NCBI GenBank assembly: GCA_965204915.1 | Contig: OZ242023.1 | Span: forward strand, 372,001-436,000 | From: HK1 sp965204915 | Lineage (GTDB): Bacteria > Pseudomonadota > Gammaproteobacteria > HK1 | Length of the DNA: 64,000 bases | Direction: 5' to 3' | Part shown: in pieces, positions 57,879-64,000 of the stretch | How the letters are laid out: every line of letters begins with the position of its first letter | Numbering within the stretch: the first letter of the stretch is position 1 | Notes under the pieces: generated by a model | Told to the model about the DNA's origin: nothing | What the model saw: the letters and a program-made list of their open reading frames with translations, nothing else | Databases searched by the model: none | Translations under genes and position numbers: made by a program

Positions 57879-58547
57879 TCAGGGCGGCTCCTGCGTTCTC
57901 AGAGCGGGCAACGGGTTCAGGTAGTGCCGGCCGCCGCGGGAGATCGAGCGCAGCTTGTCGAACAGGAGGTCGTAGTCGGCGCCGTCGTGGGAGAAGTCGA
58001 TCTCCGCGGCGTTGACGATGACGAGCGGCGCCCCCTTGTAGTGGTGGAAGAAGCGCGTGTATGCGGAGGCCACGCGATCCAGATAGCGGGGGTCCATCAG
58101 GCTTTCGTACGGGATGCCGCGCAGATCGATGCGCCTGAGCAACACGTCGACCGGGGCCTGCAGATAGATCACCAGGTCCGGGGCCACCGTCTCGGCGGCG
58201 ATCTGCTCGTAGACCTGGCAGTACAGCGCGAACTCGTCGGGGTCCAGGGTCAGCTCCGCGAACAGCCGATCCTTCTCCATCATGAAATCGCCGACCCGCA
58301 CCATTGCGAACATGTCGGCCTGGCGCAGATCCTTGAGCTGACGCACGCGCTGGAGCAGGAAGAAGAGCTGGGTCGCGAGCGCACTCATCTCGGGGCTTTC
58401 GTAGAAGCGCGGGAGGAACGGATTCTCCTCCGGCGCTTCGAGCAGCGCCTCCCCGCCCAGACTCGCGGCCAGCCGTTTGGCAAGGGTGGTCTTGCCCACA
58501 CCGATCGGGCCTTCGACCACGATGTAGCGGAAATTCGACTCGGCCAT
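57879..58547 (-). CDS. Deoxynucleoside kinase (deoxyadenosine/deoxyguanosine kinase family)
   Basis: A 222-residue kinase. P-loop is VVEGPIGVGKTTLAKRLA (residues 10-27); then EAPEENPFLPRFYESPE, the substrate-binding segment RVGDFMMEKDRLFAELTL with the DRY/DRL-type motif, and VIYLQAPVDVLLRRIDLRG, the LID arginines. It phosphorylates deoxynucleosides in salvage. This gene commonly follows pcnB (often with folK between) in gammaproteobacteria; here 207 bp without a recognisable folK separate them. Confidence 0.88.
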   Translation of the reverse strand: MAESNFRYIVVEGPIGVGKTTLAKRLAASLGGEALLEAPEENPFLPRFYESPEMSALATQLFFLLQRVRQLKDLRQADMFAMVRVGDFMMEKDRLFAELTLDPDEFALYCQVYEQIAAETVAPDLVIYLQAPVDVLLRRIDLRGIPYESLMDPRYLDRVASAYTRFFHHYKGAPLVIVNAAEIDFSHDGADYDLLFDKLRSISRGGRHYLNPLPALRTQEPP

Positions 58548-58754
58548 CTTCGTCTGCCGTAGCGGGATCTCGGGTATCGCGCGCCGTGACCGCCCTGGAG
58601 CCCGCCTCGATCAGGATCAGCCACGCGCAAGCATCGCATACCGAGCCGGACCGCGGGAGGCGCGCGGCCGTCCGGCGCCGCCGGATCCCTGCCCGCCCGC
58701 CACGAGCCGGCGCCGTTCGCAGACCGGGTACGCCGGCCGCGACGACCGGCAGAC

Positions 58755-60161
58755 TCAAATCGCGGGTTGCCCGGTGGGTTCCGGACGCGGCATCCCGCGT
58801 CCGCGGCGACGCCGGCGGCGGCGTCTCGGCCCGCGCCGGTCCTCGGGCGCCGTGCGCCGCACGTCCTCGCCGGTTTCCTGGTATCGGGTCCACCATTTCG
58901 CATGCTCCGCGACGTCCTCGCCGGCCTCCGCCCGAAGCAGGAGGAAGTCGTAGGCGGCCCGGAACCTCGGGTGGGCGAACAGCCTGTCCGCCGCGCCCCG
59001 GCCGCGGCGGTTCACCAGCCGCGGCTGCAATTCCCAGATTTCGCGCGCGATCAGCGAGAAACGGCGCGGGAGGGAGACGTGATGGATCTGGCGCTCGATG
59101 ACGTCGGTGCCCGCGGCCTCGTACGCCTTCGGATCGGACATGCCGCGGACGGCGCAGGCCTCGGAGTCCTGGAGAACGGGCCCCCACAGGAGCGCTGCGA
59201 ACAGGAAGCCCGGGGTCACCGGCCTGCCGGCGCCGATGCGTGCATCGGTGTTCTCCAGAGCCCTTCTCGTCATGGCGCAGGCGACGCCGCCGGGCTCGGC
59301 CTCGATGCAGGCATCGGTTTCCGGAAAGAGGTGGCCGAACAGGCCGTAATGCCGCAGCAGCTCGTAGGACCTGCGGCCTTCACCGCCCATGAAGAGCTTG
59401 ACGACTTCCTCGTAGAGCCGGGCCGGCGGCATCTCCTCGATCAGCGGCGCCAGATCGTGGATCGGGCGGCTCGCCCCACCGTCGATCTCGAGTCCGAGCT
59501 TGCCGGCGAAGCGCACCGCGCGCAGCATCCGGACCGGATCCTCGCGATAGCGCTCCGTGGCGTCGCCGATGGGCCTCAGCCTGCGCTCGCACAGGTCGGC
59601 GTAGCCGCCGGTGAAGTCGATGAGGACGTGCTCGCAGTGATCGTAGTAGAGGCAGTTCACGGTGAAGTCGCGGCGCCATGCGTCCTCTTCCAGGGTGCCG
59701 TAGACGTTGTCGCGCACGATGCGGCCGTCGATTCGCACGTGGTCCGGATCGGCGGCGGATTCATCGAAGCCCGCGCGGAACGTCGCGACCTCGATGACCT
59801 CCCGGCCCATGCGCACGTGCGCGAGCCGGAACCTGCGCCCGATGAGGCGGCTGCTCCTGAACAGCCCGCGGACGACGTCCGGGGTCGCACCGGTGGCGAC
59901 GTCGAAGTCCTTCGGCTTGCGGCCCAGCAACAGGTCCCGCACGCCTCCACCGACGAGATAGGCGCTGTGGCCTGCGTCGGTCAGCGTTCGGAGGACTTTG
60001 AGAGCGCCCCCGCTGATGTCGGCCTCGGAGATGCGATGCTCCGATCGGGGGATGGCGATGGGTTGATTGATGGTGCTTGCGACCCCGGCGGATTCAGGAC
60101 GGGTTCGAGGTTGAGCGATCCCGGACAGGCCGTATAATAACAATCCTTCAAACGAGACCAT
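58755..60161 (-). CDS. pcnB: Poly(A) polymerase I
   Basis: A 468-residue class II nucleotidyltransferase. The catalytic head has AYLVGGGVRDLLLGRKPKDF (GG and DxD), RRFRLAHVRMGREVIEVATF and EDAWRRDFTVNCLYY; the neck has REDPVRMLRAVRFAGKLGL. The basic Arg-rich C-terminus (RRGPRRRRRRRRGRG) is like the RNA-binding tail of PcnB rather than CCA-adding enzyme. It adds poly(A) to RNA 3' ends and promotes decay. ATG 60161 is the best start and lies just 15 bp from the divergent tRNA-Glu; the opposite-strand tRNA promoter overlaps its first codons. Confidence 0.92.
   Translation of the reverse strand: MVSFEGLLLYGLSGIAQPRTRPESAGVASTINQPIAIPRSEHRISEADISGGALKVLRTLTDAGHSAYLVGGGVRDLLLGRKPKDFDVATGATPDVVRGLFRSSRLIGRRFRLAHVRMGREVIEVATFRAGFDESAADPDHVRIDGRIVRDNVYGTLEEDAWRRDFTVNCLYYDHCEHVLIDFTGGYADLCERRLRPIGDATERYREDPVRMLRAVRFAGKLGLEIDGGASRPIHDLAPLIEEMPPARLYEEVVKLFMGGEGRRSYELLRHYGLFGHLFPETDACIEAEPGGVACAMTRRALENTDARIGAGRPVTPGFLFAALLWGPVLQDSEACAVRGMSDPKAYEAAGTDVIERQIHHVSLPRRFSLIAREIWELQPRLVNRRGRGAADRLFAHPRFRAAYDFLLLRAEAGEDVAEHAKWWTRYQETGEDVRRTAPEDRRGPRRRRRRRRGRGMPRPEPTGQPAI
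60111..60138 (+). promoter_or_regulatory. Sigma-70 promoter of tRNA-Glu
   Basis: TTGAGC (60111-60116) and a perfect TATAAT (60133-60138) are spaced 16 bp apart, 38 bp before the tRNA 5' end. This is the clearest housekeeping promoter in the window. It lies inside the beginning of the divergently transcribed pcnB coding region. Confidence 0.75.
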
Positions 60162-60175
60162 ACCGGTCGAACCGC

Positions 60176-60251
60176 GCTCCCTTCGTCTAGTGGCCCAGGA
60201 TACCGCCCTCTCACGGCGGGGACAGGGGTTCGAGTCCCCTAGGGAGCGCCA
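60176..60251 (+). tRNA. tRNA-Glu (CTC anticodon)
   Basis: A 76-nt tRNA with encoded CCA. Acceptor GCTCCCT pairs with AGGGAGC; the anticodon stem CCGCC/GGCGG closes loop CTCTCAC, giving anticodon CTC (reads GAG). The T-loop GGTTCGAGTCCC is standard. A strong promoter precedes it and it is followed by the radical SAM gene, 58 bp downstream. Confidence 0.94.
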
Positions 60252-60309
60252 CCAACCCCGGCTCGCGGGCGGTCGTGGATACCGCGCCTCGCCCCGGTTC
60301 ACCCTCGCA

Positions 60310-61701
60310 ATGACCGACGTCGTCCTGATCAGCCCTTACGAGCTGGGGCGCCAGCCCTTCGGCCTCGCCGAGCCGGCGCGCTGGCTCGACGACGCCGGGT
60401 TCCGCGTCCGTTGCTGCGATCTCTCGATCGAGCGCCTGCCCGCCGACGCGCTCGCCGCCGCCGGGATGATCGCGATCCATCTTCCGATGCACACCGCGAC
60501 CCGGATCGCGCTGGAGGTGCTCCCGAGGATCCGCGCCCAGGCGCCGGACGCGGTGCTGTGCGCCTACGGGCTGTACGCACCGGTCAATGCGCGGCGGCTG
60601 CGCGCGCTCGGGGTGGACACCGTCGTCGGAGGCGAGTTCGAGCCGCATCTGCTCGCGCTCGCCGAGCGCGTGCGGGCCGGGGAGACGCGCCCCGCCCTCG
60701 GGGTGGTCAACGACACCGCCAGGATCGCATTCCGCACCCCGTTGCGCGGCGGCGTCCTGCCTCCGCTGGATCGCTACGCGGGCCTGCGGATGCCCGACGG
60801 CACGTCCCGGGCGCTGGGATTCACCGAGGCTTCACGCGGATGCAAGCACCTGTGCCGGCACTGTCCGGTGGTGCCGGTGTACGAAGGGCGGTTCCGCATC
60901 GTCCCGGTGGACGTGGTCCTCGCCGACGTCGCGCAGCAGGTCGAGATGGGGGCGCGGCACGTCTCCTTCGGCGATCCGGACTTCCTCAACGGCCCGACCC
61001 ATGCGCTTCGGGTGGCCCGCGCCCTGCACGACGCCTTTCCCGAGCTCACCTACGACGCGACCACCAAGATCGAGCACATCGTGCGCTACCCCCGGCACGT
61101 CGAGACCCTGGCCGGGACCGGCTGCCTGTTCCTCATCTCCGCCGTCGAATCGATCGACGACGCGATCCTCGCCCGGCTCGCCAAGGGACATACGGCGCGG
61201 GACTTCGAACGGGCGGTGGCCATCGCCCGTGCGGCCGGCCTGCACTTGACGCCCACGTTCGTGCCCTTCACCCCCTGGACCACCATCGAAGGGTATCGCG
61301 CGCTGCTCGAACGGCTGGTCGATCTGCGCCTCGTGGAGAGCGTGCCCGTGGTCCAGCTCTCCATCCGGCTGCTGGTGCCGGCCGGCTCCCACCTGTTCGA
61401 GATCGAGGGGTTCGCGGACCTCGTCGATGCCTTCGACGACGACGTGCTCGGCTGGCCGTGGCGGCACCCCGACCCTGCCGTGGACGCCTTGCAGGTCCGC
61501 GTCCAGGCGCTGGCGGAGGCTGCCGCCGATTCCGACGAGCCGCGCCGGACGACGTTCGAGGGCATCTGGTCCTGCGTCCACGAAGCGCTCGGCGAAGAGC
61601 CGCCGACCCTTCCGGACGACCTCGGCCCGCCGGTCCCGATGCACTCCGAGCCCTGGTACTGCTGCGCCGAGCCGACCGCGAGCCAGCTCGCCGCGGTATG
61701 A
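60310..61701 (+). CDS. CUAEP/CCAEP-tail radical SAM protein (Cys form)
   Basis: A 463-residue radical SAM protein. An N-terminal B12-binding-like region (LISPYELGRQPFGLAEPARW, YGLYAPVNARRLRALGVDTV) is followed by the [4Fe-4S] motif FTEASRGCKHLCRHCP (C-x3-C-x2-C, near residues 177-188) and the SAM barrel (VSFGDPDFLNGP). It ends SEPWYCCAEPTASQLAAV: the CCAEP tail of a family in which some members have selenocysteine in place of the second Cys. Here both codons are TGC, so no selenocysteine is used. The reaction is unknown. It follows tRNA-Glu and precedes hslR. Confidence 0.88.
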   Translation: MTDVVLISPYELGRQPFGLAEPARWLDDAGFRVRCCDLSIERLPADALAAAGMIAIHLPMHTATRIALEVLPRIRAQAPDAVLCAYGLYAPVNARRLRALGVDTVVGGEFEPHLLALAERVRAGETRPALGVVNDTARIAFRTPLRGGVLPPLDRYAGLRMPDGTSRALGFTEASRGCKHLCRHCPVVPVYEGRFRIVPVDVVLADVAQQVEMGARHVSFGDPDFLNGPTHALRVARALHDAFPELTYDATTKIEHIVRYPRHVETLAGTGCLFLISAVESIDDAILARLAKGHTARDFERAVAIARAAGLHLTPTFVPFTPWTTIEGYRALLERLVDLRLVESVPVVQLSIRLLVPAGSHLFEIEGFADLVDAFDDDVLGWPWRHPDPAVDALQVRVQALAEAAADSDEPRRTTFEGIWSCVHEALGEEPPTLPDDLGPPVPMHSEPWYCCAEPTASQLAAV

Positions 61702-61741
61702 TGGCAGCGGCCCATCCGCTCGCGCAGGAGGGAGCGGTGCG

Positions 61742-62188
61742 ATGGACGACGTGGGGCTCGAGTCGCTGCGCATCGACAAGTGGCTGTGGGCGGCACGTTT
61801 CTTCAAGACCCGCTCGCTCGCCGCCCAAGCCGTGTCGGGCGGCCTGGTGCAGGTCGCGGACCGGCGGGTCAAGGCGTCCCGCCGGCTGCGGCGCGGAGAG
61901 CGCGTCCACGTCCGGCGCGGCCCGCAAGCGTGGGACGTCGTGGTCAGGGGGCTGCGCGACGAACGCCGCCCCGCGCCGGAGGCGCAGACCTTGTACGAAG
62001 AGACACCCGGAAGCATCGAGCGGCGCACCGGTGAGCAGGCGCGGCGCGAGCAGGCCGCGATGCGCCGCGCCCGGGCGCAGGGACGGCCGACCAAACGCGA
62101 TCGTCGCGCGCTCACGCGCTGGCGGGAGCGCCAGCCCGGACGGCTCGACGGTGATCCCGGCGAAGATCCGGATTCGCCGCATTGCTGA
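61742..62188 (+). CDS. hslR: Heat shock protein 15, S4-domain RNA-binding protein
   Basis: A 148-residue protein. The S4 domain begins SLRIDKWLWAARFFKTRSLA and continues with VSGGLVQVADRRVKASRRL; the basic C-terminus (TKRDRRALTRWRERQPGR) is diagnostic of Hsp15. The protein binds nascent-chain-carrying 50S subunits released after translation stalls and aids their recycling. ATG 61742 is 40 bp after the radical SAM gene. Confidence 0.93.
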   Translation: MDDVGLESLRIDKWLWAARFFKTRSLAAQAVSGGLVQVADRRVKASRRLRRGERVHVRRGPQAWDVVVRGLRDERRPAPEAQTLYEETPGSIERRTGEQARREQAAMRRARAQGRPTKRDRRALTRWRERQPGRLDGDPGEDPDSPHC

Positions 62189-62257
62189 CCGGGGGGAGGC
62201 GATCCGGCCGCGTCCCGCCGAACCGCCGCGACTCGACATGAGCGAAGGTGCAGGGAC

Positions 62258-62773
62258 GTGGGCGCTCTGATCCAACCCTTCGTCGGGATCTGCCTGCTGA
62301 GGATGAGGCCGCAGGATCTGCCTGCGTCCATGACGTTGCTCGCGCTCGTGCTGTTCGCCCATACCGTCGTGGGCGTGACCGTCGCCGCCATCGACCTCCG
62401 GCTCGGTCGGGCGCTCATGGCCGGGATCGTCGATACCGCGCTGCTGTGCGGACTCACCATCGCGCTGCTGATGCTGTGCACGTTGCGCGAACGCATCGTC
62501 CAGACCCTGACTGCGCTCGCCGGGGCCGGCACCGTCATCGGATTCCTCGCGTATCCGCTGAATCTGTGGCTGTACGACGCGCACCAGGCCAGCCGGCCGT
62601 CACCGGCGCTGGCGCTGCTTCTGTTCGCCGCGATCGGCTGGAGCTTCGCGGTCTCTGCCCACGTCCTCCGCCATGCGCTGTCGGCGCCGTTCTATCTCGG
62701 CCTGCTCGTATCGGTCGCGTTCTACTGGATCTCCATCAACGTCCTGAGCAGCCTCTTTCCACTCGGCGGGTAG
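62258..62773 (+). CDS. Small polytopic membrane protein
   Basis: A 171-residue protein with about four membrane helices: TLLALVLFAHTVVGVTVAAI, GIVDTALLCGLTIALLMLC, PALALLLFAAIGWSFAVSAH and FYLGLLVSVAFYWISINVL. The GTG start at 62258 is assigned; no signal peptide is evident. It is directly upstream of mpl (9 bp), a position often held by an uncharacterised membrane protein. Function unknown. Confidence 0.75.
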   Translation: MGALIQPFVGICLLRMRPQDLPASMTLLALVLFAHTVVGVTVAAIDLRLGRALMAGIVDTALLCGLTIALLMLCTLRERIVQTLTALAGAGTVIGFLAYPLNLWLYDAHQASRPSPALALLLFAAIGWSFAVSAHVLRHALSAPFYLGLLVSVAFYWISINVLSSLFPLGG

Positions 62774-62782
62774 CCCCGCGCC

Positions 62783-64000
62783 ATGCACGTCCACTTTCTC
62801 GGCATCTGCGGCGCCTTCATGGCCGGACTCGCCCTGGTCGCGCGCGAGCTCGGCCACCGGATCACCGGCTCCGACGAGAACGTCTACCCGCCGATGAGCG
62901 GCGTGCTCGACAACGCCGGCATCACCCCGACGACCGGATACGACCCCGCGCAGCTCGATCCCGCGCCGGACGTCGTGGTGATCGGCAACGCGATGACCCG
63001 CGGCAACCCTTGCGTGGAATACATCCTCGACAACGGGCTGCGCTACACCTCCGGCCCCGCCTGGCTGTCGGAGCACGTGCTCGCGGGCCGGCACGTCGTC
63101 GCGGTGGCCGGCACCCACGGCAAGACCACCACCACCGCGATGCTCGCGGTGATCCTCGACGCCGCCGGCTTCGACCCCGGATTCCTCATCGCCGGCGTGC
63201 CGCTCGATTTCGACACCGGCGCACGTGCCGGGGACGGCGGTCCGCGACGGTTCTTCGTCGTCGAGGCCGACGAGTACGACACCGCCTTCTTCGACAAGCG
63301 CTCGAAGTTCGTGCACTACCGCCCGCGCACCCTGGTGCTGAACAACCTGGAGTTCGACCATGCCGACATCTTCGACGATCTCCGCGACATGCAGCGCCAG
63401 TTCCATCACGTCGTGCGCATCGTGCCGAGCGGCGGCCGGATCGTCGCGGGGGCGGGAGACCGCCGGATCGAGGAGGTCCTCGCGATGGGATGCTGGACCC
63501 CGGTGGAACGGGTCGGCGACGGCGGCGACTGGTCGGCCGTCGAGGCGGCGCCGGACGGGGGAAGGTTTCGAGTGCGCCACCGCGGCAGGATCGTCGCCGA
63601 GGTCGAATGGGGGCAGCGCGGCGCGCACAACGTCTCGAACGCCCTCGCCGCGATTGCCGCGGCCCGGCACGCGGGTATCGAACCGGGCGTCGCGGCGCGC
63701 GCCCTCGGCGGCTTCTCAGGCGTCAGGCGGCGGCTCGAACACCGCGCGACGGTGGCGGGGGTCGCGGTCTACGACGACTTCGCCCATCACCCGACCGCGA
63801 TCGAGGCCACCATCGAAGCGCTGCGCACGAGCCGCGCCGGCGGCCGGGTGGTCGCGGTGCTGGAGCCGGCGTCGAACACCATGCGGCTCGGGGTGCATCG
63901 CGCGACCCTCGGGCCGGCGCTGTCCGGCGCGGACGCGGCGTGGGTGCTCGCCCCGGCGCGGGCGCGCTGGGACGTCCACGCGCTGGAGCGGGAGGGTCCG
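62783..64000 (+). CDS. mpl: UDP-N-acetylmuramate:L-alanyl-gamma-D-glutamyl-meso-diaminopimelate ligase, cut by right edge
   Basis: 406 codons are visible of a protein usually around 450. N-terminal MHVHFLGICGAFMAGLALVA, P-loop VAGTHGKTTTTAMLAVILD, FFVVEADEYDTAFFDKRSKF and LNNLEFDHADIFDDL distinguish Mpl from MurC. It recycles cell-wall tripeptide by ligating it to UDP-MurNAc, using ATP, in the cytosol. This points to a Gram-negative host with meso-diaminopimelate. Confidence 0.93.
   Translation, partial: MHVHFLGICGAFMAGLALVARELGHRITGSDENVYPPMSGVLDNAGITPTTGYDPAQLDPAPDVVVIGNAMTRGNPCVEYILDNGLRYTSGPAWLSEHVLAGRHVVAVAGTHGKTTTTAMLAVILDAAGFDPGFLIAGVPLDFDTGARAGDGGPRRFFVVEADEYDTAFFDKRSKFVHYRPRTLVLNNLEFDHADIFDDLRDMQRQFHHVVRIVPSGGRIVAGAGDRRIEEVLAMGCWTPVERVGDGGDWSAVEAAPDGGRFRVRHRGRIVAEVEWGQRGAHNVSNALAAIAAARHAGIEPGVAARALGGFSGVRRRLEHRATVAGVAVYDDFAHHPTAIEATIEALRTSRAGGRVVAVLEPASNTMRLGVHRATLGPALSGADAAWVLAPARARWDVHALEREGP

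Noticed and set aside
58548..58754. Possible folK between pcnB and the kinase
   Set aside because: Only 207 bp with no recognisable motif; folK needs about 480 bp.
61660..61690. Possible selenocysteine in the radical SAM tail
   Set aside because: Both cysteine codons are TGC and there is no in-frame TGA, so it is the Cys form.

Overview
The window is a chromosomal segment of a high-GC bacterium, most likely a gammaproteobacterium. The lineage call is an inference from the right-hand housekeeping block (mpl, hslR, pcnB, a deoxynucleoside kinase, tgt-queA, and tRNA genes with encoded CCA), not from a marker phylogeny.

Layout. (1) 1-4870: small-molecule catabolism, with a hydantoinase/oxoprolinase subunit, an AhpD-like protein, a glutathione transferase and a fumarylacetoacetate hydrolase. 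(2) 4815-6846: a DarT-DarG DNA ADP-ribosylation toxin-antitoxin pair inserted at the 3' end of the hydrolase gene. (3) 7140-12920: a complete peptide-type ABC importer (binding protein, two permeases, fused double ATPase). It contains a small extra ORF that looks like repeated copies of the permease tail. (4) 13462-18578: small coiled-coil proteins and a translationally coupled trio: a 2Fe-2S/ASKHA corrinoid-protein activator, a His-rich CobW GTPase and a GntR regulator. (5) 18626-23365: a branched-chain-amino-acid-type ABC importer. (6) 23366-48729: a 25-kb defence island. (7) 48914-53203: a second peptide-type ABC importer with no binding protein, beside a broken ketopantoate reductase gene. 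(8) 53207-64000: CaiB/BaiF racemase-like protein, VOC protein, queA-tgt, tRNA-Leu, kinase, pcnB, tRNA-Glu, a CCAEP-tail radical SAM protein, hslR, a membrane protein and mpl (cut by the window edge).

The defence island is the most unusual part. Three large GC-rich genes form its backbone: a SNF2-type helicase (23904), an Eco57I-like N6-adenine methylase (28805) and a 1973-residue DEAD-like helicase with DUF1998 and a C-terminal nuclease-like segment (39538). This set recalls class 1 DISARM (DrmD, DrmMI, DrmA/DrmB), but the two last functions are in one chain and no separate phospholipase-D gene (DrmC) is present. The backbone is interrupted twice by smaller, mostly less GC-rich modules: HEPN + partner + ribbon-helix-helix protein; AAA ATPase + DUF3226; Rpn-type nuclease; and a three-gene PIN operon. 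At both interruptions there are partial copies of the backbone genes: a 105-bp copy of the helicase 3' end, and two scrambled fragments of the DUF1998 helicase, one 38/38 identical. This suggests the modules were captured by recombination between duplicated backbone genes. All three backbone proteins also carry in-frame low-complexity or tandem-repeat insertions. The island ends with a DUF262 + DUF3696 ATPase + unknown-protein operon.

In functional terms, the left and right flanks supply import and catabolism of amides, peptides and amino acids. The centre appears to stack a modification/helicase system with several toxin-like effectors.
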